The notes: generated by a model not told the origin, from the letters alone. A DNA stretch of 13,225 nucleotides from DRVV01 sp964487415 (GCA_964487415.1 CAZAPQ010000063.1:1-13225); one strand, 5' to 3'. Shown: positions 1 through 6,219, counted from the first letter of the stretch. Made by a program: numbers and translations.

Positions 1-2
1 GC

Positions 3-578
3 CTTTCAAACGTAACTGAGCTTATGGACGCTGACAGCGTGGGGGTAAATGCGCTTTTGGCTAAGGTCGCATCTGAAATCGGCGTAAGCCTCCTACTAGT
101 TACAGAGAAGAGCAACAAATCCAAGGGAAGCGTAAAAGAGGTGGCTCTGGCTTCGAAGATGATGTTTTTGGCTAAGGTCCGAGGCTCATCTCCGAAGGAT
201 CTGGGCTTAGACCTCCTCATATTAAAGGAGAAAAGAATGCGTGAAGAGCCATACCCCAAGAAATGGGAGTTAACAGCAGAAATCAGGAGACCCCTTGAGG
301 ACATTAAAAGAAATTTAGTTGCTGATAGGGGATTCTTCAGAATTTTTGTAGATCGGGAGGAAGGCATGATTGCAGCGGCATTCTTCCCAGATGCACATGC
401 GGAAAAACCAAAAATAATCTTTAAGGGTCGAACTGCAGAGGAGGTCTACAACGAAATAATAGGGCAAAAGCTGTTGGGGATAGCTGAGCATATCGCGTAC
501 ATTGCAAAGGAGCTGACAAAAGCTGAAATTGCGCTGAAGATTGGAAGATCCTATGTTCAGGACGAGCCTGTCTTCTAG
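3..578 (+). CDS. Dihydropteroate synthase-like protein, C-terminal part (5' end outside window)
   Basis: The reading frame is open to the left edge, and the residues before the first in-window Met (S-N-V-T-E-L) continue naturally into MDADSVGVNALL, so the gene starts upstream and only about 190 C-terminal residues are present. The first part resembles the end of the TIM-barrel of the archaeal dihydropteroate-synthase-related family (TIGR00284 type). The last ~90 residues look like the DUF4346 tail, with G-F-F-R-I-F-V-D, an H-I-A-Y-I-A-K-E-L-T-K-A-E-I-A-L stretch and the closing Y-V-Q-D-E. Members are cytosolic and are linked by family knowledge to pterin (folate or methanopterin type) metabolism, but the exact reaction is not settled and cannot be read here. 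The gene converges on the transporter gene, and the two stop codons overlap in CTAG at 575-578. Confidence 0.75.
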   Translation, partial: LSNVTELMDADSVGVNALLAKVASEIGVSLLLVTEKSNKSKGSVKEVALASKMMFLAKVRGSSPKDLGLDLLILKEKRMREEPYPKKWELTAEIRRPLEDIKRNLVADRGFFRIFVDREEGMIAAAFFPDAHAEKPKIIFKGRTAEEVYNEIIGQKLLGIAEHIAYIAKELTKAEIALKIGRSYVQDEPVF

Positions 579-1339
579 CCTGCCTCTAAAATTTTTCCAC
601 GGCGCAAAGCCCTTAAAATGGGAGCCCCTATTACGGTGGCAAGCATCGTCAATATTAAGCGCTCAACAGGGTACAGATAAAACACTGTTGCCCATATTCC
701 TTTATATGCCTCAGCCGCTATCACCTTAAGCCACAGTCCCAAAACAACCTCGAAGAGCATAGACCCTGTGAGATGCTGCATCATGGTTCCAATAAAGGCG
801 ATTAGGGCTAGGCCCTTAGAATTTTGAGTGGCTAGGGGAGACTTAACCCATTGAACTGCTTTTTCCCTAATAGGCGTTAGAAGCATTAAGAAGGCTATTA
901 TGTGCATCCAATTGAATGGGAAAACAATTTTTGCATCGCCTATCGGAAATTCAACAAGTAGAAGCGACAGGGGATTCAGCAGGAAGGCCAAAAGGAGAAC
1001 TGCATAAACTGAAACCACTATTTTCCATTTTCGCTTGAGGAGTAAACCAGTTGAAAGTGCATTTATTGTCGCTGGGAGAAAGTCCAGAAACATGAATGAG
1101 ACAGGTCTGCCTAATCCGATGGCTAGGAATGTTCCCAAAACAATGCTGAAGCCGCCAACATATGGTCCGAGAATAACGCCATATAAGGGGGCAATTGCAT
1201 CAGACAACGAGAAGCTGGCTCCCGGCAGCCCAACCATCGGAAAGGTGGGTACAAGCCTTAACACCGCGTATACCGCAGCAAATATGGCTGCGAAGGCAAG
1301 GGTGCGGGCGCTTAACCTATTCAATGTATTTTCTTGCAT
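575..1339 (-). CDS. ECF-type transporter S component-like membrane protein
   Basis: A 254-aa hydrophobic protein, counted from the ATG at 1339. About six membrane helices are visible. The N-terminal helix begins R-T-L-A-F-A-A-I-F-A-A-V-Y-A-V-L and is followed by a loop with S-L-S-D-A-I-A-P-L-Y-G-V-I-L-G-P, then a G-G-F-S-I-V-L-G-T-F-L helix. This arrangement is typical of substrate-binding S components of energy-coupling factor (vitamin/metal) importers, which dock on an ECF ATPase/EcfT module encoded elsewhere. The substrate cannot be told from the sequence. The open frame extends 21 codons upstream to an ATG at 1402, but the internal start is preferred: a TATA-like element lies about 25-30 nt upstream of it, which would give a nearly leaderless mRNA, and the extension would read through that promoter. 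A palindrome between TATA and start suggests repression. Alternatively it could be another small integral membrane protein of similar topology. Confidence 0.7.
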   Translation of the reverse strand: MQENTLNRLSARTLAFAAIFAAVYAVLRLVPTFPMVGLPGASFSLSDAIAPLYGVILGPYVGGFSIVLGTFLAIGLGRPVSFMFLDFLPATINALSTGLLLKRKWKIVVSVYAVLLLAFLLNPLSLLLVEFPIGDAKIVFPFNWMHIIAFLMLLTPIREKAVQWVKSPLATQNSKGLALIAFIGTMMQHLTGSMLFEVVLGLWLKVIAAEAYKGIWATVFYLYPVERLILTMLATVIGAPILRALRRGKILEAG

Positions 1340-1342
1340 GGC

Positions 1343-1373
1343 AATGTAATTTTTTACATTAAAAATAAATATT
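1343..1373 (-). promoter_or_regulatory. TATA-like promoter with palindromic operator for the transporter gene
   Basis: On the minus strand an A/T-rich TATA-like stretch (about 1361-1373) is followed by an 18-nt palindrome at 1343-1360 (AATGTAA, TTTT spacer, TTACATT). The start codon is only a few bases further on, at 1339-1337. The palindrome therefore covers the expected transcription start, where a repressor would block the polymerase. The 7-bp arms match perfectly. The regulator and its ligand are unknown; control by the imported substrate is an inference. Confidence 0.5.
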
Positions 1374-1482
1374 TTTCTATTCCAGAAGTGGAACATATTC
1401 AAAGTAGCGACGACGCCTTAAAACTTCCTAAATCCTCTTATTTAAACTTCGCCTTTTCCAGTACGCTTAGATTCTCTAACCA

Positions 1483-1551
1483 TTAAATTTGGCTCATTTC
1501 TATAAAAATACGATTTTATAAGGCTTTATTCCAAGTGCGGGGGTGGGATTT
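1483..1551. repeat. Degenerate copy of tRNA-Leu 3' end plus downstream flank (att-like repeat, left copy)
   Basis: This segment aligns in direct orientation with 2413-2481. By hand about 56 of 70 columns match, including a 13-nt identical block (TTTTATAAGGCTT) and the block TGCGGGGGTGGGATTT, which is the complement of the tRNA-Leu acceptor 3' strand and T-arm 3' strand with one G missing. The tRNA body beyond the T-arm is absent here, so this is a tRNA remnant and not a gene. It fits an attachment-site copy left by integration into the tRNA 3' end, or the residue of a tandem duplication. Confidence 0.65.
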
Positions 1552-1596
1552 ACGCATAATTTTACCAGTAAATTTTACTTTATGAGAGGGAATTGT

Positions 1597-1761
1597 TCAG
1601 GCTTGGGCTTTAACTTTGCTTGTTATTTGCTCTATTCTTTTTAGGCTTTCAACTATGTTGTGGGCTTCTTTGAGCACTGTTTCTTGGTCTTTTATGCTTA
1701 GGCCCCTTAATATTTGGTCCACATCTTCATGTATTTGTTTGGCTATTTCGGCGCTGTTCAT
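1597..1761 (-). CDS. Small helical protein coupled to the PIN gene (putative partner)
   Basis: A 54-aa frame starting at the ATG in 1761-1759 (residues M-N-S-A-E-I-A-K-Q-I-H-E-D-V-D-Q) and ending at TGA 1599-1597. Its ATG overlaps the TGA of the upstream PIN gene as ATGA, a strong sign of translational coupling. The composition is charged and alpha-helical with heptad-like hydrophobic spacing, no membrane segment and no recognisable DNA-binding motif. The context suggests a toxin partner or antitoxin, although it follows the PIN gene instead of preceding it as in classical vapBC. The family is not recognised. It is too short for many gene callers. Confidence 0.6.
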   Translation of the reverse strand: MNSAEIAKQIHEDVDQILRGLSIKDQETVLKEAHNIVESLKRIEQITSKVKAQA

Positions 1762-2237
1762 TTTAACCACTCTAAAATCATATTAGGCGTGCCCACTTTT
1801 ATAGTTTTTAGGTTTTTCTTTTTGTTAATTTTGTTTATAATTTTCTCGTAGTGGGGGTTAAAGTCGTCCTTGTTCCATGAAGCAAGGTATTCAACGTTTA
1901 AAAGGGTTGCCCCGGCATAGTGCAGTAAGTCGCCAATCTTTAGAGGTGTTTCCTTCAAATACTCGTTAACTAGCAAAAGAAGGGGTTTCGAATGTGGGCT
2001 TATAAGCTTGATGTCGTAGACTTCTATCACCTCTAATATTTTAAGTGCATCAGTAACTCTCAAAGGTCTCTTAGCAACTCCTATGGCTAAATCCATTTCC
2101 ACAGCTTGTTTGCATGATACCAACTCAAAACCGAAGCGCTTCACATCGTCTAAAAACTTCTTTGTTTGGTTATGAAATAAGTCAAACTGGTTAGCTAAGG
2201 CTATTAAAACGGAAAGCTCCAAGTAAACTCGAACCAA
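1758..2237 (-). CDS. PIN-domain protein (VapC-like toxin or ribonuclease)
   Basis: A 159-aa protein with PIN-domain layout: an N-terminal strand V-Y-L-E-L-S-V-L-I-A-L with acidic residue E7 where many PIN proteins have Asp, a second acidic position at E47 (A-V-E-M-D), and a C-terminal block I-G-D-L-L-H-Y-A-G-A-T with D103, followed by Y-L-A-S-W-N-K-D-D-F. Glu at the first position is also seen in a known PIN subgroup with Y-L-E-T-T starts, so activity is plausible. PIN domains cut RNA with Mg2+, and VapC toxins typically target tRNA or rRNA. The start is TTG (2237-2235), as no in-frame ATG is available nearby. It forms a two-gene unit with the 54-aa frame through an ATGA overlap. The pair lies between two copies of the tRNA-Leu 3' end, which suggests acquisition as a cassette. 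Confidence 0.8.
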   Translation of the reverse strand: MVRVYLELSVLIALANQFDLFHNQTKKFLDDVKRFGFELVSCKQAVEMDLAIGVAKRPLRVTDALKILEVIEVYDIKLISPHSKPLLLLVNEYLKETPLKIGDLLHYAGATLLNVEYLASWNKDDFNPHYEKIINKINKKKNLKTIKVGTPNMILEWLK

Positions 2238-2285
2238 GCTGGCTGCATCCGTTCCTAGTTAATGCTTTTCTATTTTATGTTTCTA

Positions 2286-2298
2286 GCTTTTATACTTA
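2286..2298 (-). promoter_or_regulatory. TATA-like box for the PIN cassette
   Basis: On the minus strand the sequence reads TTAAGTATAAAAG, a good archaeal TATA match. Transcription would begin around 2265, leaving a leader of roughly 30 nt before the TTG start of the PIN gene. Confidence 0.45.
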
Positions 2299-2367
2299 AG
2301 CAGACAAAATTGTCAAGCGAACCTAAGTTTATGACAAAAATCCCTATTACCCACCACATAAAATCTT

Positions 2368-2397
2368 TTACTAGTAATTTTGTGCTGAAATTTCAGC
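2368..2397. repeat. Two short perfect palindromes in the PIN-tRNA spacer
   Basis: TTACTAGTAA (2368-2377) and GCTGAAATTTCAGC (2384-2397) are perfect palindromes six bases apart, in the otherwise gene-free stretch 2238-2464. They could be protein-binding sites for an autoregulator or recombinase. No function can be read from the sequence, and the 10-bp one could be chance. Confidence 0.35.
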
Positions 2398-2412
2398 CCA
2401 CACAACACTGCC

Positions 2413-2481
2413 TTAAATTTGACTTATTTCATTAAAATATGCTTTTATAAGGCTTCGTTTTTGATGCGGGGGGTGGGATTT
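2413..2481. repeat. Right copy of the tRNA-Leu 3' end plus flank repeat
   Basis: This is the partner of 1483-1551, in direct orientation. The right ~17 nt are the 3' acceptor strand and T-arm of the intact tRNA-Leu gene; the rest is its immediate downstream flank, including the shared block with TTATAA, which read on the minus strand resembles a TATA box (CTTATAAAAG). Confidence 0.65.
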
Positions 2482-2590
2482 GAACCCACGAAGGCCTACG
2501 CCAGAGGATCTTAAGTCCTCCCCCTTATCCTAGGCTTCTGGCACCCCACTGGGCCTAATGCCCATTTAGACCTGGCTCGGGTACCCCCGC
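2465..2590 (-). tRNA. tRNA-Leu(UAA) with an apparent ~41-nt intron in the D-loop region
   Basis: The minus strand folds as a class II tRNA: acceptor GCGGGGG/CCCCCGC with discriminator A, T-arm GTGGG-TTCAAAT-CCCAC, anticodon arm GAGGA-CTTAAGA-TCCTC giving anticodon TAA, and a variable arm of about 14 nt (GGC-GTAG-GCC stem). CCA is not encoded. The total is 126 nt, about 41 more than a mature tRNA-Leu of about 85. The excess lies between the D-arm 5' part (CCCGAGCCAGGTC) and the anticodon arm and contains the hairpin TGGGC-ATTAG-GCCCA. Both edges carry D-loop-like sequence (GCCAGGTCTAA and GCCTAGGATAA), so the exact splice sites are ambiguous, and I did not find a convincing bulge-helix-bulge motif by eye. 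Introns at non-canonical tRNA positions are known in archaea. Confidence 0.9.
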
Positions 2591-2617
2591 ACTTCAATCA
2601 CTCTTGATGGGCTTTGT

Positions 2618-2680
2618 GCAGTTTAAGTTTTCTGTTGGGGAACGTTTAAGTTTTAAATTGTGGGCTACCTTAAATAGGCT
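2618..2680. promoter_or_regulatory. Divergent tRNA promoter region
   Basis: The spacer of about 100 bp between the two divergent tRNA genes contains TTTAAG-type A/T boxes: one near 2618-2629 reading towards tRNA-Leu (minus strand AACTTAAACTGC), and TTTTAAATT (2651-2659) and CCTTAAATA (2668-2676) reading towards tRNA-Arg. The exact transcription starts cannot be assigned. Confidence 0.4.
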
Positions 2681-2689
2681 TTAGAGACG

Positions 2690-2764
2690 GGGCGGGTAGC
2701 CTAGCAAGGATAGGGCGCAGGCCTCCTAAGCCTGTGGTCGTGGGTTCAAATCCCACCCCGCCCG
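2690..2764 (+). tRNA. tRNA-Arg(CCU)
   Basis: A full cloverleaf is visible: acceptor GGGCGGG/CCCGCCC with discriminator G, D-arm GCC/GGC, anticodon arm CAGGC-CTCCTAA-GCCTG giving anticodon CCT (reads AGG), a five-base variable loop, and T-arm GTGGG-TTCAAAT-CCCAC. There is no intron and no encoded CCA. The degraded integrase begins 46 bases after the 3' end, so this tRNA is the probable integration site of the element to its right. Confidence 0.95.
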
Positions 2765-2810
2765 TTTACACTGAACCCCGGACACTCCTCTAAAAATTTC
2801 GTTGTAATGG

Positions 2811-3519
2811 TTACTTTCTTTTTCTGAAAATTTTGTTGCCATTGTAATCGCAGATATATTCAAAGCCTGCCTTTACGAGTTTGCATATTTCCTCTTCTGT
2901 GTGGGCTACTTTTGCGATGTGTTCGTCCTCTTTAAAGTTGACTAAATGCGTGTATATCAGCGTGTTCTGTATGTTATTGCGGCCTAACAGCTGCATTACG
3001 TGAAGGATGTCTTTAGTTTTAGCGTATTCCATTGTTGCTTTCCAATGCCCTAATGTGTGGAAGGTTATTTGCAGAAGCCTTGGGTTCTCCAGCTTTCTTG
3101 CCAATCTGATTCTTTATCTTACAAAAGCTTTTTCGCATTGCGTCAACGGATACTCCAAATACTTTGGTAGATGTTTTTGGTAGGGCTTGTAACATTGCCA
3201 CTAATTTATTTGAGATTTTGAGCATCCTTGGGTTGCTGCCTTTTTCCGGTATGACTCTTATAGTGTTGTTTTCAAAGTCTATGTCTGTCCATTGCAGTCG
3301 ACATGCCTCTCCACATCTCATGCCTGTTTCTTTAAGTAGCTGAAGAAAAGTCATCAGCCTTTTCGTGTGAGAGCATCCTGCTATAATTTGTTCAATTTCT
3401 GTCTCTGTGGGTATGAAGGGCAGTTTTTCAACCCTGCGGTATTTTGGTGGGTCCCATTTACCTCCGAAAGTTAACAGAAAACTGCTATAAGCCTGTAGTG
3501 TTTTGATTTTACCTTCTTT
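2811..3519 (-). pseudogene. Decayed archaeal tyrosine recombinase (integrase)
   Basis: Two overlapping minus-strand frames together give the catalytic half of a tyrosine recombinase. The upstream part (about 3516 down to 3105) reads from K-T-L-Q-A-Y-S-S-F through box I with catalytic Arg (E-T-G-M-R-C-G-E-A). The downstream part (about 3104-2814) reads T-F-H-T-L-G-H-W-K-A-T-M, then L-L-G-R-N-N-I-Q-N-T, the Tyr-bearing I-Y-T-H-L and the C-terminal tail. Three lesions are visible: a one-base frameshift near 3105-3115, Gly where the second catalytic Arg of H-x-x-R should be, and Arg where L-L-G-H is usual. The N-terminal arm-binding domain is missing, as the frame meets a stop at 3520-3522 inside the next gene. 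The protein cannot be active. It marks an old integration at tRNA-Arg. Confidence 0.85.
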
Positions 3520-3772
3520 TTAATCCCAGCAGGCCAAGCAGAGCACTTACAATTGGTCCAATTATTGCTGTGATGATAATTGAGGATGCATAGTCCTTGG
3601 TGTAATCTGCTAATGTTTCAGCAAGGTTTTCTGTTGCGTTTTTGTAGTCTCCCTTGAAGGCTGGTTGTACATCTTGTATCAGTTCTATGTTTAGAGAGAT
3701 GTAGCTCGCGGCTTCGATTAATGTAAATAACAAAATTCCAAGGGAAACTATTGATGCAATGAGGGCTTTCAT
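3509..3772 (-). CDS. Small two-helix membrane protein, function unknown
   Basis: An 87-aa protein with an N-terminal hydrophobic helix (about residues 4-22, possibly a signal anchor), a polar and acidic middle (about 23-62) likely outside the membrane, and a C-terminal helix (about 65-84) ending in K-R-R. Start ATG at 3772; a T/A-rich element (minus-strand CATTTTTAAGC, about 3802-3811) lies about 33 nt upstream and could be its TATA box. It follows the transglutaminase-like gene on the same strand, about 55 nt after that gene's frameshift-corrected stop. No family is recognised. It overlaps the 5' limit of the integrase remnant, so the junction probably reflects a deletion. Confidence 0.55.
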   Translation of the reverse strand: MKALIASIVSLGILLFTLIEAASYISLNIELIQDVQPAFKGDYKNATENLAETLADYTKDYASSIIITAIIGPIVSALLGLLGLKRR

Positions 3773-3827
3773 TTTTTTAAATAATTGCGGGATATTGCTT
3801 GCTTAAAAATGTTTTGGTTATATTGTT

Positions 3828-4570
3828 TTAGGCTTCTTTGAGGATGCCTATATACCATGGGTCGATTATCAGCCACTTTCCGTTGGATTTTACTTCTGCC
3901 CATGCATGTTCTATGTTCTTGAGGTGGGTCGCCTTGTTTCATATCCAGCCTTTGCAAGCAATTCTTCTATCAAGATGGCAGCTTGTCCGCATGTTCCCCA
4001 GCCTTGGTAGACTATGATGTCTGCTCGAGTGAATCCCAGTTGCTGAGTTACATATTTGCCCAATGAAATAGGGCTGTAGATGCTCTCGTAGATTTTGAAA
4101 CAAGCTTCGGGCTTTTTGTATGCGTTTTTAACGTTGTTGTTAAGAAAGGAGCATACTTCGGAAACGTATTGATGAAATTCCATGTTTTGGTGTTGTGTTA
4201 TGAATGTATCTATTTTTTGGTGGGTCTCTAAGGCTTGCTGTGTAAAAAGTAGAAATAGCAAGAATATGATTATTAGGGTAATTATAAGGTTTGTGAAAAT
4301 TGTCCATTTCATCGTATTTTTCTTTATCTTTCTTATGCTTTTGAATGAAAAGATTGTTGTGCATATGGACATGAGCGTAAACACGAGACTTGTTAGAGCG
4401 GAAGCTAACCATGGTCCAGAATACCTGCCTATTTCGAGGTAAATAAACGCCCAAGGTATTATTGTGAAAAGTGCGACTATTAAGTAAAGTAAAAGATTAA
4501 CTAAAACTAAATATGCTTGATTTATAAAATCGGTGACTTTTATTATTTTAAAAAGGGGCATTGGTCTCAC
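3828..4570 (-). pseudogene. Membrane-anchored transglutaminase-like protein, broken by one frameshift
   Basis: The N-terminal part has three membrane helices (about residues 19-45, 54-76 and 88-108), then a soluble domain with G-W-G-T-C-G-Q-A-A, the catalytic Cys motif (C194 from the GTG start) of the transglutaminase/protease-like superfamily. The frame then stops at T-S-R-T. Moving one base at about 3927-3935 restores A-T-H-L-K-N-I-E-H-A-W-A-E-V and later W-L-I-I-D-P-W, which supply the expected His (codon 3906-3908) and Asp (3861-3863) of the triad, ending at TAA 3830-3828. A lost G in a GG(G) run would explain it. Either the gene is a recent pseudogene or this is an assembly error. Such proteins cleave or crosslink peptides at the membrane, but the substrate is unknown. 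Possible starts are GTG 4570 or ATG 4561. Confidence 0.75.
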
Positions 4571-4610
4571 ATCTTTTTGTTGGGGGGTATGCTGCTTTTC
4601 ATGATTGATT

Positions 4611-4630
4611 AGATTTAAATAAGATTTAAA
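4611..4630. promoter_or_regulatory. Shared divergent TATA region (hsdM and transglutaminase-like gene)
   Basis: A tandem near-repeat AGATTTAAAT-A-AGATTTAAA contains two TTTAAA cores, each palindromic and so usable in both directions. On the plus strand, starts about 25 nt downstream (about 4641-4651) would give a short leader before the hsdM TTG at 4666. On the minus strand the start would fall near 4590, ahead of the transglutaminase-like gene. Confidence 0.5.
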
Positions 4631-4656
4631 GACGGAAGCCTTTATTATTTTCTGTT

Positions 4657-4662
4657 GGTGAT
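4657..4662 (+). promoter_or_regulatory. Shine-Dalgarno-like site supporting the TTG start of hsdM
   Basis: GGTGAT matches the complement of the archaeal 16S rRNA 3' end and sits three bases before the TTG at 4666. No in-frame ATG or GTG lies nearby, so this site decides the start. Confidence 0.5.
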
Positions 4663-4665
4663 TGT

Positions 4666-6216
4666 TTGGTTCAGAGGCCTTTGTTTCCGGTTAGGGTTAC
4701 TCGTGAGGAGTTGGCTGGTCTTGTTGATAGGGCTGCTGATTTGATTAGGACGGCTGTTGATTACAAGTTTATTTTGGTTTTGTTGTTTTTGAAGCGTGTT
4801 AATGATTTGCGTAAGTATGAGAGGCGTAGGGCTGTTGAGCGTTTGGTGTGGGAGGCTGGTTTAAGCGAGCAGGAAGCCGAAGAGGTGGCGGATAGGGCTT
4901 CTGAGTTTTACACTTTTAATATTCCGAGGGAGTTTTTGTGGGATGAGATTACTAAGAGTGTTAGGGATTTGCCTGAGCGTTTGGCAACTGCTATCAGCGA
5001 GATTGCCAAGTTGAATCGGGAGCTTGATGGTGTTATTAATCGTGTTGATTTTTTGGAGTTTGCTCGTAATCAGGAGAATCGTGAGCTTTTGAGGCAGCTT
5101 GTTGAGCTTTTTAACCGTTATGATTTGGGCGGCGAGGAGGTTTCGCCTGATGTTTTGGGCGATGCTTATGAGCATATTTTGATGCGTTTTGCTCCTGACA
5201 AGGCGAAAGAAGGGGAGATTTATACGCCTCGTGAGGTTATTAGGCTTTTGGTTAGGATTCTTGACCCTAAGCCTGGTGAAAGCGTTTATGATCCTTGTTG
5301 TGGTTCTGGTGGTATGCTTATTTTGAGTTATTTGCATGTTGTTGAGCGTTATGGTGAGGCTGAGGGTGAGAGGCTTTTTCTGTATGGGCAGGAGCGGAAT
5401 CCGACGATTTATGCTATTTGTCATATGAACATGCTTTTGCATGGGGTTAAGAGTTTTCATTTGGCGAATGGGGATACGCTTGATTTTCCGAGGTTTAAGG
5501 ATGAGGCTGGAAGATTGATGCGTTTTGATGTTGTTTTGGCTAATCCTCCTTGGAATCAGGATGGTTATGATGCTGATAGGCTTAAGAAGGGTGAATTTGC
5601 CTCTGAAAGGTTTGGTTTTGGCTATTGTCCGAGGCAGAGCGCCGACTGGGCTTGGATTCAGCACATGTTGGCTTCGGCTAAAGAAAATGGCAGAGTAGGC
5701 ATAGTAATCGACAACGGCTGCCTGTTCCGTGGCGGAAGCGAAAAAGTTGTTAGAAGCAAAGTTATTGAGCGGGATTGGGTTGAATGCGTCATACTATTGC
5801 CAGAAAAACTGTTCTATAACACTGGAGCGCCAGGAGCCATAATAATCTTAAACAAGAACAAGCCAGCAGAGCGAAGAAACAAAATCTTGTTTATCAATGC
5901 TTCTAACGAGTTTATTCCACATCCTTCTGTTAGGCGGTTAAATTCCCTTTCAAAAGAAAACATTCAGAAAATTGTAGGCGTTTATGAGAAGTTTGTTGAG
6001 GAAGCTGGTTTTTCCAGAATTGTGGACAAGGGAGAGGTTGCGGAGAACGATTATAATTTGAATGTAACCCTTTACGTTATGCCAGTTGAGGAAGGCGAAC
6101 AAATAGACATAATAAAAGAATGGAAAGAACTCAAAGAGCTGGAAAAAGAAAAGCATGCAATCGCAGAAAAACTCGAACATTATATAGAAGAAATAGCGCG
6201 AGTGATGGGAGAGTAG
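4666..6216 (+). CDS. hsdM: Type I restriction-modification DNA methyltransferase subunit
   Basis: A 516-aa N6-adenine methyltransferase subunit. The N-terminal helical domain (about residues 1-155, starting R-V-T-R-E-E-L-A-G-L-V-D-R-A-A) is typical of HsdM. Then come Y-T-P-R-E-V-I-R-L-L and the SAM-binding motif I D-P-C-C-G-S-G-G (209-216), and the catalytic motif N-P-P-W (293-296). The C-terminal part is a long helical stretch rich in Glu and Lys that would contact HsdS. Two HsdM with one HsdS methylate adenines in both halves of a split site; with HsdR the complex restricts. The start is TTG, supported by GGTGAT upstream. It is the first gene of the operon, with 3 nt to hsdS. Oddly, the first ~970 nt are strongly G/T-rich with T-ending codons, and around 5640 the style changes abruptly to more A/C-ending codons. 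Confidence 0.95.
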   Translation: MVQRPLFPVRVTREELAGLVDRAADLIRTAVDYKFILVLLFLKRVNDLRKYERRRAVERLVWEAGLSEQEAEEVADRASEFYTFNIPREFLWDEITKSVRDLPERLATAISEIAKLNRELDGVINRVDFLEFARNQENRELLRQLVELFNRYDLGGEEVSPDVLGDAYEHILMRFAPDKAKEGEIYTPREVIRLLVRILDPKPGESVYDPCCGSGGMLILSYLHVVERYGEAEGERLFLYGQERNPTIYAICHMNMLLHGVKSFHLANGDTLDFPRFKDEAGRLMRFDVVLANPPWNQDGYDADRLKKGEFASERFGFGYCPRQSADWAWIQHMLASAKENGRVGIVIDNGCLFRGGSEKVVRSKVIERDWVECVILLPEKLFYNTGAPGAIIILNKNKPAERRNKILFINASNEFIPHPSVRRLNSLSKENIQKIVGVYEKFVEEAGFSRIVDKGEVAENDYNLNVTLYVMPVEEGEQIDIIKEWKELKELEKEKHAIAEKLEHYIEEIARVMGE

Positions 6217-6219
6217 GGA

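Larger units (their letters stand above)
1536..2481. mobile_element. Putative tRNA-Leu-linked mini-island carrying the PIN cassette
   Basis: The segment is bounded by a truncated tRNA-Leu 3' fragment at the left and the intact tRNA-Leu 3' end at the right, in direct orientation. It holds only the PIN gene, its small partner and A/T-rich spacer. There is no integrase inside, so if it moved it was mobilised in trans or is a deletion remnant. A local duplication followed by decay would give the same picture. Confidence 0.4.

Noticed and set aside
1035..1349. A 104-aa plus-strand frame opposite the transporter gene
   Set aside because: It is an antisense shadow with no recognisable domain; the minus strand shows a coherent membrane protein.
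1340..1402. Longer start for the transporter gene (ATG at 1402)
   Set aside because: It would place the TATA-like box and the palindrome inside the coding region, and the added residues do not resemble the start of S components.
3920..3940. Programmed ribosomal frameshift in the transglutaminase-like gene
   Set aside because: No slippery heptamer or clear downstream structure is visible, and a single lost G in a G run explains the break more simply.
3769..3957. A 62-aa minus-strand frame at the transglutaminase 3' end
   Set aside because: It is the third frame of the broken gene. The frame carrying H-A-W-A-E-V and I-I-D-P-W is the meaningful continuation.
4861..5664. A 267-aa minus-strand open frame opposite hsdM
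   Set aside because: It is an antisense shadow caused by the G/T-rich coding strand of hsdM, which lacks stops on the complement. The translation is low-complexity (Ile, Asn, Thr, Lys, Arg) with no domain, and hsdM motifs occupy the other strand.
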